A stretch of DNA of 64,000 nucleotides from Streptococcus oralis Uo5 (GTDB lineage: Bacteria; Bacillota; Bacilli; Lactobacillales; Streptococcaceae). Within the stretch, counting starts at the first letter, position 1. Every line of letters starts with the position of its first letter. The notes below the pieces were generated by a model. It was given only the letters and a program-made list of their open reading frames with translations, was not told where the DNA came from and ran no database searches. The DNA is taken from contig NC_015291.1 of the NCBI RefSeq assembly GCF_000253155.1, positions 529,001 through 593,000 of the forward strand, given 5' to 3'. This document shows, piece by piece, positions 35,608-45,308 of the stretch. The translations under genes and the position numbers were made by a program.

Positions 35608-35770
35608 TATTCAGAGGGCTTTTTATGTTGTCACCTTACCTCGATATACTCAAGTATAATCTTCGGTTACGGTTCCTAGCACTGTAAGGTAAAATAAACT
35701 AGATCATCTCCCTTCGGGGAGATTTTTTGTTTCACTAACATTTTTGTACAATCTTCGACTCGTCTATATA
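35598..35770. repeat. Long direct repeat, copy B
   Basis: Imperfect copy of 33946-34121. It carries terminators at 35598-35624 (AGCTCTCTG...CAGAGGGCT, T run) and 35706-35728 (ATCTCCC-TTCG-GGGAGAT, T run), so it ends cadD transcription before the iron-uptake operon. Confidence 0.75.
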
Positions 35771-35811
35771 TGTCTCTATCCTTGTTCATCTAGTAGAAAT
35801 ATGGTATACTT

Positions 35812-35820
35812 TTTATGAGA
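35812..35820 (+). promoter_or_regulatory. Extended -10 promoter of the iron-uptake operon
   Basis: TGG-TATACT, about 40 bases before the permease start. No clear -35 and no operator that I can recognise. Confidence 0.5.
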
Positions 35821-35858
35821 ATTTTCTAAATTTTTTAATTTTGTCTAAGGAGGTTTTC

Positions 35859-36905
35859 ATGCTTTCCAAATTTTCTGGAAGCCGACAGAACGTAAAATTT
35901 GTGTTACTTTTAGGTGTTTTGCTAGGTATTTTAGGGATTTCCCTTTTTCTAGCTGTTTCTATGGGGTCCGTTGCGATTGATCTAGGAGATACCTATCGGA
36001 TCATTTTGAGCAGATTGGGATTTCCTCTTGAGATAGGAGAGGTTTCCAAGTCCACTCTTGCCATTGTATGGAACATGAGATTCCCTCGAGTATTGTTAGG
36101 TCTGATAGTAGGGGCTGGTCTTTCTATGTGTGGTAGCGTGATGCAGTCCACAGTGAACAATCCCATCGCAGAGCCCTATGTCTTAGGAATTTCTGCGGGT
36201 GCAACTCTAGGGGCAACTTTGAGCATCATTCTTGGTTTAAAATTGGTGATTAGCCTTGGAGCTTTCCTTGGAGCTATTTTGGCAACAATTGCTGTCCTCA
36301 TCATTGCCTCTATGCAGGGAAGGATGACGACTTCTAGTCTGATCTTATCAGGAACGGTGGTCAATGCTCTCTTTCTGGCATTTTCCAACTTTATTATCTC
36401 AGTTGGCGCTAATGCGGACAGTGTGATGACCATTAAGTTTTGGACCATGGGTTCGCTTGCCGGGACTACTTGGTCTGACATAGTCCTGCCAACTATAGTA
36501 GTAGGAATGGCCTTTCTATTTTTCGCTACTCAGTATCGTGTTTTTAATGCGATGATGATGGGAGATGAGGCTGCTTTAACTTTGGGAATTCCCTTACGCT
36601 TCTATTGGTATCTTTACGTGACCGTGGTGGCTGTGCTGACAGCTGTCTTGGTGGCTACTTGTGGGATTATTGGATTTGTTGGTCTGATTACTCCTCACTT
36701 AGCTCGAGGGTTAGTAGGAACGAATTACAGGAGGCTTTTTCCCGTTGCGACCTTACTGGGTGCCCTCTTTGTCATCTGGGCAGATGTACTCTCTCGTATC
36801 ATCATTCCAAACGCAGAGTTGCCGATTGGTATTTTCACAGCCTTAGTAGGTGCTCCCTTCTTTATTTACATTGTTGGAGGTAGGCGAAGGGAGGTGAGGG
36901 TCTGA
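35859..36905 (+). CDS. FecCD-family iron/siderophore ABC permease
   Basis: 348 residues from ATG 35859, preceded by TAAGGAGG; the in-frame TTG at 35841 lacks such a site. BtuC/FecCD fold with about ten helices. MRFPRVLLGLIVGAGLSM and VNNPIAEPYVLGISAGA (about residues 74-112) are the family signatures, and FVGLITPHLARGLVG near residue 280 is the ATPase-contact region. Only one permease gene is present, so a homodimer is expected. It is the first gene of a four-gene operon. Confidence 0.92.
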   Translation: MLSKFSGSRQNVKFVLLLGVLLGILGISLFLAVSMGSVAIDLGDTYRIILSRLGFPLEIGEVSKSTLAIVWNMRFPRVLLGLIVGAGLSMCGSVMQSTVNNPIAEPYVLGISAGATLGATLSIILGLKLVISLGAFLGAILATIAVLIIASMQGRMTTSSLILSGTVVNALFLAFSNFIISVGANADSVMTIKFWTMGSLAGTTWSDIVLPTIVVGMAFLFFATQYRVFNAMMMGDEAALTLGIPLRFYWYLYVTVVAVLTAVLVATCGIIGFVGLITPHLARGLVGTNYRRLFPVATLLGALFVIWADVLSRIIIPNAELPIGIFTALVGAPFFIYIVGGRRREVRV

Positions 36906-36906
36906 T

Positions 36907-37662
36907 ATGGACTTGATTTGTCAGGATGTCCACTTTGGACTAGGAGAGAAAAAAATTCTCAAAGGAGTTTCTCTTAAGGTTGAGGGGCATCAATTTCACA
37001 CGATACTAGGACCAAATGGAAGTGGAAAGACCAGTCTGCTTAAACTCCTCTATCGTCAGGAAAAGGCGGACAAAGGCTTGATAAGATTAGATGGAAAGCC
37101 ACTGGAGCATTGGTCACTCAAAGAAACAGCCAAGCAAATGGCAGTTGTAACCCAGTTTAATCAATTGCAGTTTGATTGTACAGTTGAGGAAATCGTCTTG
37201 CTGGGAAGAACTCCCCACCTCTCTTTTTTACAGAAGGAAAAGGAAAGGGATTATGCCCTCGTTCAAGATGCTCTCGTCAAGGTGGATATGCTCGAGAAGA
37301 AAACTCGTCTCTATTCGTCTCTGTCAGGGGGGGAGAAACAACGAGTCTTATTAGCCCGCGCCTTGGCGCAAGAACCGACTCTCTTGCTCCTGGACGAACC
37401 AACCAATCACCTGGATATCAAGTATCAGCTAGACTTGTTGGCCATTGTGAAGAATCTCAAGGTCAATGTTCTAGCTGTCCTACATGATATTCAACTTGCT
37501 TGTCGCTATTCGGATTATCTCTATCTGATGAAAGAGGGAGAAATCCTTTATCAAGGGACTCCAAAGGAGACCATCACCCCTGAGTCATTGCAAACTGTAT
37601 ACGGAGTTCAAAGTCAGGTTACTTGGACCGAGGATCAGCAAGCTATGATTCACTATTTATAA
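36907..37662 (+). CDS. Iron/siderophore ABC transporter ATP-binding protein (FecE/FhuC type)
   Basis: 251 residues. Walker A GPNGSGKTS near residue 37, signature LSGGEKQRV near residue 139, Walker [13 protein letters not shown] and H-loop LHDIQLA are intact. One base separates it from the permease stop. It powers import with the permease and the lipoprotein that follows. Confidence 0.94.
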   Translation: MDLICQDVHFGLGEKKILKGVSLKVEGHQFHTILGPNGSGKTSLLKLLYRQEKADKGLIRLDGKPLEHWSLKETAKQMAVVTQFNQLQFDCTVEEIVLLGRTPHLSFLQKEKERDYALVQDALVKVDMLEKKTRLYSSLSGGEKQRVLLARALAQEPTLLLLDEPTNHLDIKYQLDLLAIVKNLKVNVLAVLHDIQLACRYSDYLYLMKEGEILYQGTPKETITPESLQTVYGVQSQVTWTEDQQAMIHYL

Positions 37663-37681
37663 GAAAGAAAAGGAAAACAAG

Positions 37682-38692
37682 ATGAAAAAAACACTAAGCA
37701 TTTTACTAGTAACAGTAGCTACCTTAACCATGGCAGCTTGTGGCAATACTACTACAGAAAAAGCTACCACACAGTCTAGTACAGAAACAAGTCAAAAGGC
37801 CAGCACAGAGACGACTTATCCGTTAACGGTCAAGACCTATGATGCTAAGGGAAATGAAGTCGAACAAGTCTTTGACAAGGCACCTGAAAAAGTTATCACC
37901 AACAATCTGTCAACCACTGAAATCTTATTGGAGTTAGGCTTGAAGGATAAAATTGCTGGCATGCTTAACCCTGATAATGCTGTGACTGACAAATACAAGG
38001 ACGCGATTGCGACGATTCCTCAAATTGGGGATAAAAAAACAGTCTCTCAAGAGACAGTCCTTTCTTATGAACCAGATGCGGTGATGGGTCGAAACATGAT
38101 GTTCTCTGAAAAATCCTTGGGGACAGTTAGCACTTGGAATGAAAACAAAATCCCAGTCTATACGCAAAAAGCTTCTCTCTCAACGATTCAGCAAGATTTG
38201 GGAAATATTGTAGAAGATGTTAAAAATCTTGGAATGATTTTTAATGTTCAGGACAAGGCTAATGAATACGCAACCCAATTACAAGCTAAAATTGACGCTG
38301 TTAAGAAAGCAAATCCAACAAGCCAAGGTGAAAAGAAAAAGGCTTTGATTATGGTTGCTTATAATGACGAAACCTTCGGTGCTTACAAGTCTGCTTTGCA
38401 AGAGAGCCTGCTAAATCAACTTGGTTATACAAACGTTGCAACGGGAACATCAGGCTTGACCTTGGAAAATCTCGTGTCAATGGACCCTGAGTTGATTATC
38501 TATGTGACCAGCGACCGCAATAAAAAATTGGATGCCAACGCAGTAGAGTTGATGAAGGCAAATGAAGTTTTGGAAAACGTTCCTGCTATTAAGAATCAAA
38601 AAATCATGACCATTTCTTACGATGAGTTGATGGACTATGGTCCAGCAGTAATTGATTCCCTTGAAAAAATCAATGACTTTATCAATAAATAA
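37682..38692 (+). CDS. Iron/siderophore-binding lipoprotein
   Basis: 336 residues. The lipoprotein signal ends with LTMAACGN (Cys about 20), followed by a Ser/Thr-rich linker. The FecB/BtuF-like fold shows APEKVITNNLSTTEILLELG near residues 61-80, and a long connecting helix is likely at about 175-210. It delivers an iron complex to the permease. Its 3' end overlaps the esterase gene by 20 bases. Confidence 0.92.
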   Translation: MKKTLSILLVTVATLTMAACGNTTTEKATTQSSTETSQKASTETTYPLTVKTYDAKGNEVEQVFDKAPEKVITNNLSTTEILLELGLKDKIAGMLNPDNAVTDKYKDAIATIPQIGDKKTVSQETVLSYEPDAVMGRNMMFSEKSLGTVSTWNENKIPVYTQKASLSTIQQDLGNIVEDVKNLGMIFNVQDKANEYATQLQAKIDAVKKANPTSQGEKKKALIMVAYNDETFGAYKSALQESLLNQLGYTNVATGTSGLTLENLVSMDPELIIYVTSDRNKKLDANAVELMKANEVLENVPAIKNQKIMTISYDELMDYGPAVIDSLEKINDFINK

Positions 38693-39365
38693 TGAGTTTG
38701 ATTGGGAAGGGATCCAAGTCAAGATCAGCCTTCCTTCAACCTATGATCCCAGTCAAATCTATCCAGCGATTCTTTTGAATGATGGAAACTTGGATTTTCT
38801 ATCTTCTCTTTCAGAATCTGTGATTTTAGTGGGCTTGACCTCTAAAAATCGCCTAGATGACTACACTCCATGGAAGGCAGCTGCTCTGAGAGATGGAGCT
38901 CCAGATTTTGGCGGTCAGGCAAATGCCTATCATGGTCATTTATTTGGAGGTCTTTTAGACAAGTTGCAGTCGCTTTATCGCCTGGACAAAAATCGCCTTG
39001 CCTATGGAGGATACTCACTAGGTGGACTGGCGGCAGTCTACAGTCTATTCAGCTTTGACAAGGTCTCCTGTATCTTCTCTATCTGTGGTTCCTTTTGGTA
39101 TCCTGATTTTATGACTTATTGCAAGGAAGAAAAGATGAGAAATTTAGATTGTTTACTGTATTTACAGAATGGTCAAACAGAAGGAGCCCATCATACCAAT
39201 CGCTTGGCTCAAGCACCAGTCTATGCTGAACAGATTCATACCAGTCTTCAGAAACACTATCCGACTAGTCAGTTTTTCTTTGATCCCTATGGGCATCATG
39301 AGCAAGTGGCTGAACGATTCCTAGCCTTTTCCAGCTGGTTGGCCCAAAAATGGAAAATCGAATAA
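38673..39365 (+). CDS. Putative esterase, candidate siderophore hydrolase
   Basis: 230 residues from ATG 38673, inside the end of the lipoprotein gene; no good ribosome-binding site, so coupling is likely. An alpha/beta hydrolase of the esterase D/enterochelin-esterase kind: nucleophile elbow GGYSLGG near residue 115 and a C-terminal FFDPYGHHEQ with the probable catalytic His. Being the last gene of an iron-uptake operon suggests that it cleaves an imported ester siderophore to release iron, as Fes/IroE enzymes do. The cytoplasmic location (no signal peptide) fits. The substrate is inferred. Confidence 0.75.
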   Translation: MTLSINNEFDWEGIQVKISLPSTYDPSQIYPAILLNDGNLDFLSSLSESVILVGLTSKNRLDDYTPWKAAALRDGAPDFGGQANAYHGHLFGGLLDKLQSLYRLDKNRLAYGGYSLGGLAAVYSLFSFDKVSCIFSICGSFWYPDFMTYCKEEKMRNLDCLLYLQNGQTEGAHHTNRLAQAPVYAEQIHTSLQKHYPTSQFFFDPYGHHEQVAERFLAFSSWLAQKWKIE

Positions 39366-39368
39366 AAG

Positions 39369-39400
39369 AATTATCCCTTGGCTTTTGCCAAGGGATAATT
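39369..39400. terminator. Bidirectional terminator between convergent genes
   Basis: AATTATCCCTTGGC pairs perfectly with GCCAAGGGATAATT around TTTT. T- and A-rich flanks serve the iron operon and the convergent plsC gene. Confidence 0.92.
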
Positions 39401-39407
39401 GTATTTT

Positions 39408-40157
39408 TTAACCAAGAGACTCTCTCTTCTTATCTGGATTCCAGATAAAACTTGCGATGAAGGTAAAGATAATCGTTAGGATACCAACAATCACAGCAAG
39501 GATAAGGGCAGGGATGCGGACAAACCACCAGAGTGGATTTGGTTTTTTATCATTGTGCCATTGATTGGTTTCTTCGTCTAAACGTTGGAATTCTGCTTGG
39601 ATACGATCTGCAACCATTTCAATCCCTTCATCATTCATTTTCTTGATGTCTGAGATATCGATAGGATTTCCAAAGTTCATATCCACACGTTCACGGCTAA
39701 CCAAACCTTTTAAGGTCATGGGACCGGTGTAGGTGACAGGCATGATACGGACCTTGGCCATTTTGGCAATCAAGGCAACTCCACCCTTGACATCATTTGA
39801 GTGACGGCTCCCACTTGGAAACATGATGAGAGAGCGGTCGCTTTTTTTGAGGACGTTGATAGGGTACTTGATGGCAGAGGCACTAGGTTTTTCCCGGTCA
39901 ATAGGAAAGGCGCCACACATACGGATCCACCAGCCAAAGATGCGGTTGTTAAACAGCTCTTTTTTGGCCATAAAGATGAACTGTTTTGGCTTGGTCGCAA
40001 AAGCCATGTAAACTGGATCCCACCAGGTACGATGAGGAGCGACGAGGATATAGTTTTCATCTTGACTAGGGATTTTATCCGTATTGTGATAGTGGGCATT
40101 GCCATTGATGGACCACAAGATCAGCATGACTAGTCCACGTAAATAAGTATAAAACAT
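39408..40157 (-). CDS. plsC: 1-acyl-sn-glycerol-3-phosphate acyltransferase
   Basis: 249 residues. Makes phosphatidic acid from lysophosphatidic acid at the membrane. Catalytic HRTWWD (HX4D) near residue 42, FPIDREKPSASA near residue 94, and FPSGSRHSND near residue 120 (equivalent to the family's EGTR block) are present. One or two C-terminal helices (about 208-238) end in KKRESLG. GGAGATCTC precedes the start on the minus strand. Confidence 0.93.
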   Translation of the reverse strand: MFYTYLRGLVMLILWSINGNAHYHNTDKIPSQDENYILVAPHRTWWDPVYMAFATKPKQFIFMAKKELFNNRIFGWWIRMCGAFPIDREKPSASAIKYPINVLKKSDRSLIMFPSGSRHSNDVKGGVALIAKMAKVRIMPVTYTGPMTLKGLVSRERVDMNFGNPIDISDIKKMNDEGIEMVADRIQAEFQRLDEETNQWHNDKKPNPLWWFVRIPALILAVIVGILTIIFTFIASFIWNPDKKRESLG

Positions 40158-40288
40158 GAGATCTCCTTCGATTGTATTGCTTTTATTATTATACCTTATC
40201 GAAAGACTACTGGCAAACTTTTTCAGTTATCAGCCAACAGTTTTAGATGGGATTAGAATTCTTTTAAAAAAATGATATGATAGAATTT

Positions 40289-42625
40289 ATGGATAAAAAT
40301 ATAATAATGGGATTAACCCAAAGAGAAGTCGAGGAAAGACAGGCTCAAGGTTTGGTCAATGACTTTACCGCATCAGCCAGCACTAGTACTTGGCAAATCA
40401 TCAAACGAAATGTTTTTACACTTTTTAACGCTTTAAACTTTGCCATTGCTTTGGCGCTAGCCTTTGTGCAGGCTTGGAGCAATTTGGTCTTCTTTGCTGT
40501 TATCTGCTTTAACGCTTTTTCTGGAATTGTGACCGAGCTAAGGGCCAAACACATGGTGGACAAGCTCAATCTCATGACCAAGGAAAAGGTCAAAACCATC
40601 CGTGATGGTCAAGAAGTCGCTCTCAATCCAGAAGAGTTGGTTCTAGGAGATGTCATTCGTTTGTCTGCGGGAGAGCAAATCCCTAGTGATGCACTGGTTC
40701 TGGAAGGATTTGCGGAAGTCAATGAAGCCATGTTAACGGGAGAGAGTGATTTGGTGCAAAAGGAAGTGGATGCCTTGCTCTTGTCAGGGAGTTTCCTAGC
40801 TAGTGGTGCAGCTTTGGCTCAAGTCCACCATGTCGGGGCAGACAACTATGCTTCCAAACTCATGCTGGAAGCTAAGACAGTGAAACCGATCAACTCCCGT
40901 ATCATGAAATCGCTTGACAAGCTAGCTGGTTTTACTGGGAAGATTATCATTCCCTTTGGTCTAGCTCTCTTGCTAGAAGCCTTGATGTTAAAAGGCTTGC
41001 CCCTCAAGTCATCCGTTGTAAATTCGTCAACAGCCCTTTTGGGAATGTTGCCCAAGGGAATCGCCCTTTTGACCATAACTTCGCTCTTAACAGCTGTAAT
41101 CAAACTGGGTTTGAAAAAGGTCTTGGTGCAGGAGATGTACTCTGTCGAAACCTTGGCGCGTGTGGATATGCTTTGTCTGGACAAGACGGGCACCATCACC
41201 CAAGGAAAGATGCAGGTGGAGGCAGTTCTTCCGCTGACGGAAACTTATGGTGATGAGGCAATTGCTAGCATTCTGACCAGCTACATAGCTCACAGTGAGG
41301 ATAAAAATCCAACAGCTCAAGCCATTCGCCAGCGTTTCCAAGGAGAAGTTGCTTATCCTAAGATTTCCAATCTGCCTTTCTCTAGCGACCGCAAGTGGGG
41401 GGCTATGGAGTTGGAAGGACTAGGGACAGTTTTCTTAGGGGCGCCTGAGATGTTGCTGGACTCTGAAGTCCCAGAAGCCAGAGAGGCCTTGGAGAGAGGT
41501 TCTCGTGTCTTGGTCTTGGCTCTCAGTCACGAAAAACTAGACCACCACAAGCCACAAAAACCATCTGATATTCAAGCCTTGGCACTGCTGGAGATTTTGG
41601 ACCCTATTCGAGAGGGAGCAGCAGAGACGCTAGACTATCTTCGTTCTCAAGAAGTGGGCCTCAAGATTATCTCTGGGGACAATCCGGTCACTGTATCCAG
41701 CATTGCCCAGAAAGCTGGATTTGCAGACTATCAAAGCTATGTTGATTGCTCTAAAATCTCCGATGAGGAATTGATGGCCAAGGCGGAGGAGACTGCGATT
41801 TTCGGTCGTGTTTCCCCTCATCAAAAGAAACTCATCATCCAAACGCTGAAAAAAGCGGGGCACACAACGGCCATGACAGGGGATGGAGTCAATGATATCC
41901 TGGCCCTTCGTGAGGCGGATTGTTCGATCGTAATGGCTGAAGGGGATCCGGCGACTCGTCAGATTGCCAATCTAGTTCTCTTGAACTCAGACTTTAATGA
42001 TGTTCCTGAGATTCTCTTTGAAGGTCGTCGTGTGGTCAATAACATTGCCCATATTGCACCGATTTTCTTGATTAAAACTATCTATTCCTTCCTGTTAGCA
42101 GCCATCTGTATTGCCAGTGTTTTATTAGGACGGTCTGAGTGGATTTTGATTTTCCCTTTCATTCCGATCCAGATTACCATGATTGACCAATTTGTGGAAG
42201 GTTTCCCACCATTTGTCTTGACTTTTGAGCGAAATATCAAGCCGGTTGAGCCAAATTTCCTCAGAAGGTCTATGCTTCGTGCCCTACCAAGTGCACTTAT
42301 GATCGTCTTCAGCGTTCTTTTTGTGAAAATATTTGGGGCTAGCCAAGGTTGGTCAGAGTTAGAAATCTCAACCCTACTTTATTATCTCCTTGGGTCTATC
42401 GGTTTCTTATCCGTATTTAGAGCCTGCATGCCATTTACCCTCTGGCGTGTCCTCTTGATTGTTTGGTCAGTAGGAGGTTTCCTGGCTACGGCCCTTTTCC
42501 CGAGAATTCAAAAACTGCTTGAAATTTCGACCTTGACAGGACAAACATTCCCTGTTTACCTTGTCATGATGGCTGTCTTTACTGTGATTTTCATTCTAAC
42601 CAGTCGCTATCAAGCTAGAAAATAA
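40289..42625 (+). CDS. P-type cation-transporting ATPase
   Basis: About 778 residues from ATG 40289; ATG 40277 and 40307 are alternatives, because the likely promoter (TTAGAA 40253, TATGAT 40276) starts transcription right at this point. Actuator motif TGESD near residue 150, phosphorylation site LDKTGTITQGK near residue 297, TGDGVND near residue 530, and about eight to ten helices. The helix-4 motif is LPKGIALL in place of the PEGLP of calcium pumps; this resembles CtpE-like transporters. The cation cannot be assigned from sequence; calcium is possible. Confidence 0.88.
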   Translation: MDKNIIMGLTQREVEERQAQGLVNDFTASASTSTWQIIKRNVFTLFNALNFAIALALAFVQAWSNLVFFAVICFNAFSGIVTELRAKHMVDKLNLMTKEKVKTIRDGQEVALNPEELVLGDVIRLSAGEQIPSDALVLEGFAEVNEAMLTGESDLVQKEVDALLLSGSFLASGAALAQVHHVGADNYASKLMLEAKTVKPINSRIMKSLDKLAGFTGKIIIPFGLALLLEALMLKGLPLKSSVVNSSTALLGMLPKGIALLTITSLLTAVIKLGLKKVLVQEMYSVETLARVDMLCLDKTGTITQGKMQVEAVLPLTETYGDEAIASILTSYIAHSEDKNPTAQAIRQRFQGEVAYPKISNLPFSSDRKWGAMELEGLGTVFLGAPEMLLDSEVPEAREALERGSRVLVLALSHEKLDHHKPQKPSDIQALALLEILDPIREGAAETLDYLRSQEVGLKIISGDNPVTVSSIAQKAGFADYQSYVDCSKISDEELMAKAEETAIFGRVSPHQKKLIIQTLKKAGHTTAMTGDGVNDILALREADCSIVMAEGDPATRQIANLVLLNSDFNDVPEILFEGRRVVNNIAHIAPIFLIKTIYSFLLAAICIASVLLGRSEWILIFPFIPIQITMIDQFVEGFPPFVLTFERNIKPVEPNFLRRSMLRALPSALMIVFSVLFVKIFGASQGWSELEISTLLYYLLGSIGFLSVFRACMPFTLWRVLLIVWSVGGFLATALFPRIQKLLEISTLTGQTFPVYLVMMAVFTVIFILTSRYQARK

Positions 42626-42627
42626 AG

Positions 42628-42659
42628 AAAGGCTGCAATCTGTGGATTGCGGTCTTTTT
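42628..42659 (+). terminator. Terminator after the P-type ATPase gene
   Basis: GGCTGCAATC pairs with GATTGCGGTC around TGTG (with a G-U pair), then five T. Confidence 0.85.
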
Positions 42660-42684
42660 AGGTGCAGGAGTGCTAGCCGAAATA

Positions 42685-42693
42685 TGGTATAAT
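42685..42693 (+). promoter_or_regulatory. Extended -10 promoter for trmK
   Basis: TGG-TATAAT about 35 bases upstream of ATG 42727; no strong -35. Confidence 0.6.
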
Positions 42694-42726
42694 AAAAGGT
42701 AATAGAATTTTGGGAAGTGAGAGAAG

Positions 42727-43404
42727 ATGATTTCAAAGAGATTAGAATTGGTGGCGTCCTTTGTACCACAAGGTGCCATTTTACTAGATGTGGGGAGTGA
42801 CCATGCTTATCTGCCAATCGAGTTAGTCGAGAGAGGCCAAATTGAAGGTGCTATTGCAGGGGAAGTGGTGGAAGGACCCTACCAGTCCGCAGTCAAGAAT
42901 GTTGAAAGTCACGGTCTAAAGGAGAAAATCCAAGTTCGTTTAGCCAATGGCTTAGCAGCCTTTGAAGATGTCGACCAAGTATCGGTTATCACCATTGCAG
43001 GTATGGGAGGTCGTTTGATTGCTACCATATTGGAAGAAGGCTTGGACAAGCTGGCTAATGTAGAACGTTTGATTCTCCAGCCTAATAATCGTGAAGACGA
43101 CTTGCGCATCTGGCTACAAGACCACGGATTTCAGATTGTAGCAGAAAGCATCCTAGAAGAAGCCGGCAAATTTTATGAGATTTTAGTGGTGGAAGCTGGA
43201 CAAATGAAGCTATCAGCCAGTGATGTTCGCTTTGGTCCCTTTTTGTCCAAAGAAGTCAGCCCAGTCTTCGTCCAAAAATGGCAAAAAGAAGCTGTTAAGC
43301 TAGAGTTTGCCCTCGGACAAATCCCAGAAAAAAATCTGGAGGAACGTCAAGTTCTAGTAGATAAAATTCAAGCCATCAAGGAGGTGCTCCATGTTAGCAA
43401 GTGA
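42727..43404 (+). CDS. trmK: tRNA (adenine(22)-N1)-methyltransferase
   Basis: 225 residues. Methylates A22 of tRNA with S-adenosylmethionine. The Rossmann SAM-binding motif [10 protein letters not shown] near residue 21, [21 protein letters not shown] near residue 89 and LQPNNRE are the TrmK signature, followed by a C-terminal coiled coil. The stop overlaps the Nif3-like gene by 14 bases; this pair is conserved in Firmicutes. Confidence 0.95.
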   Translation: MISKRLELVASFVPQGAILLDVGSDHAYLPIELVERGQIEGAIAGEVVEGPYQSAVKNVESHGLKEKIQVRLANGLAAFEDVDQVSVITIAGMGGRLIATILEEGLDKLANVERLILQPNNREDDLRIWLQDHGFQIVAESILEEAGKFYEILVVEAGQMKLSASDVRFGPFLSKEVSPVFVQKWQKEAVKLEFALGQIPEKNLEERQVLVDKIQAIKEVLHVSK

Positions 43405-44188
43405 AGTGATTAACGCATATGAAGCCTTCTGCCCTCAGGAATTTTCAATGGAGGGCGACAGTCGTGGCCTGCAAATTGGAACTCTAGACAAGGATATCCA
43501 AAGGGTCATGGTTGCTCTGGATATTCGTGAAGAGACAGTGGCTGAAGCCATTGAAAAGGGTGTGGACTTGATTATCGTTAAGCACGCGCCGATTTTCCGT
43601 CCCATCAAGGATTTGGTCGCCAGTCGTCCGCAAAACCAGATTTACATTGATTTGATTAAGCATGACATTGCAGTTTATGTTAGCCATACCAATATTGATA
43701 TTGTTGATAACGGCCTTAATGATTGGTTCTGTCAGATGTTAGGTATCGAGGAAACGACTTATCTTCAGGAAACAGGCCCAGAACGTGGGATTGGGCGTAT
43801 TGGTGACATTCAACCACAGACTTTTGGAGCATTTGCTCAGCATGTCAAGCAAGTTTTTGGTCTAGATAGTCTTCGCATGGTGCATTATCAAGAGAGTGAT
43901 TTGAAGAAGGAAATTTCAAGAGTTGCCATTTGCGGCGGTAGTGGTCAGTCTTTCTATCCTGATGCTTTGGCAAAGGGGGCGGATGTCTATATTACTGGTG
44001 ATATCTACTACCATACAGCACAGGATATGTTGTCTGATGGTCTGATGGCATTGGATCCAGGACATTATATCGAAGTGCTTTTTGTGGAAAAAATCGCTGA
44101 CCTCCTTAATCAATGGAAGGCAGAAAAGGGCTGGCCTATTGAGATTTTGCCTAGTCAAGCATCGACCAATCCTTTCCACCATATCTAG
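43391..44188 (+). CDS. Nif3-like dinuclear metal-binding protein
   Basis: 265 residues of the Nif3/YqfO (DUF34) family. Metal ligands are visible in [10 protein letters not shown] (about residue 60), [14 protein letters not shown] (about residue 98) and the C-terminal [11 protein letters not shown] (about residue 202). It is often annotated as GTP cyclohydrolase I type 2, but that activity is not established for the family. It is translationally coupled to trmK. Confidence 0.92.
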   Translation: MLASEVINAYEAFCPQEFSMEGDSRGLQIGTLDKDIQRVMVALDIREETVAEAIEKGVDLIIVKHAPIFRPIKDLVASRPQNQIYIDLIKHDIAVYVSHTNIDIVDNGLNDWFCQMLGIEETTYLQETGPERGIGRIGDIQPQTFGAFAQHVKQVFGLDSLRMVHYQESDLKKEISRVAICGGSGQSFYPDALAKGADVYITGDIYYHTAQDMLSDGLMALDPGHYIEVLFVEKIADLLNQWKAEKGWPIEILPSQASTNPFHHI

Positions 44189-44204
44189 TTAGGAAGTGAA
44201 GACA

Positions 44205-45308
44205 ATGAAAAAAGTTGCCATTATCGGAGCAGGAATTGTGGGGGCAACAGCTGCCTACTACCTCGTGAAAGAAAGCGACCTAGAGGTGACCGTTTTTGAC
44301 CATGGACAGGGGCAAGCAACCGAGGCTGCAGCAGGAATTATCAGTCCTTGGTTTTCCAAACGCCGCAATAAAGCTTGGTACAAGATGGCGCGCTTGGGGG
44401 CTGACTTTTATGTGGATTTGTTGGCTGATTTAGAAAAGTCAGGACAGGAAATCGACTTTTACCAGCGTTTGGGAGTTTTTCTCTTGAAAAAGGATGAATC
44501 CAAGCTAGAAGAACTTTATGAACTAGCACTCCAGCGTAGGGAAGAATCTCCCTTGATAGGTCAATTAGCCATTCTAGACCAAGCGTCTGCAAATGAATTA
44601 TTCCCTGGCTTGCAGGGATTTGACCGCCTGCTCTATGCTTCTGGTGGAGCGAGAGTAGATGGCCAACTCTTAGTGACTCGTTTGCTAAAAGCTAGTCAAG
44701 TCAAGCTGGTCAAAGAAAAAGTGAGTCTGACACCTTTAGCATCAGGTTACCAGATTGGTGAAGAGATGTTTGATCAGGTTATCTTGGCGACAGGAGCTTG
44801 GTTGGGGGACATTTTGGAACCTTTAGGATATGAGGTAGATGTTCGTCCCCAAAAAGGACAACTCCGAGATTATCAGCTCTCTAAAGACCTAGCATCTCAC
44901 CCTGTTGTCATGCCAGAAGGGGAGTGGGATTTGATCCCTTTTACAGGTGGGAAATTGTCCTTGGGCGCTACCCACGAAAATGATATGGGATATGATTTGA
45001 CGGTGGATGAAACCTTGCTCCAGCAAATGGAGGATGCGGCCTTGCCATACTACCAAGCCTTGGCTGAAGCTACTATAAGAGGTGAGCGAGTAGGAATCCG
45101 TGCTTACACCAGTGATTTCTCCCCTTTCTTTGGACAGGTACCTGGCTTAGCAGGTGTCTATGCGGCTAGCGGACTAGGGTCATCCGGTCTCACAACTGGG
45201 CCTATCATTGGTTACCACTTAGCTCAACTGATCCAAGACAAGGAATTGACCTTGGATCCAGTAAACTATCCAATCGCAAACTATGTCAAACGAGTAAAAA
45301 GCGAATAA
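44205..45308 (+). CDS. FAD-dependent amino-acid oxidase/dehydrogenase (DAO family)
   Basis: 367 residues from ATG 44205 with AGGAAG at 44191-44196; the GTG at 44196 is less likely. The N-terminal FAD dinucleotide motif IIGAGIVGATAAYYL, the ribose Asp in TVFDHG, and a C-terminal ASGLGSSGLTTGP segment that completes FAD binding are present. It resembles glycine oxidase and D-amino-acid dehydrogenases. The substrate is unknown. It follows the Nif3-like gene and is probably in the same transcript. Confidence 0.85.
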   Translation: MKKVAIIGAGIVGATAAYYLVKESDLEVTVFDHGQGQATEAAAGIISPWFSKRRNKAWYKMARLGADFYVDLLADLEKSGQEIDFYQRLGVFLLKKDESKLEELYELALQRREESPLIGQLAILDQASANELFPGLQGFDRLLYASGGARVDGQLLVTRLLKASQVKLVKEKVSLTPLASGYQIGEEMFDQVILATGAWLGDILEPLGYEVDVRPQKGQLRDYQLSKDLASHPVVMPEGEWDLIPFTGGKLSLGATHENDMGYDLTVDETLLQQMEDAALPYYQALAEATIRGERVGIRAYTSDFSPFFGQVPGLAGVYAASGLGSSGLTTGPIIGYHLAQLIQDKELTLDPVNYPIANYVKRVKSE

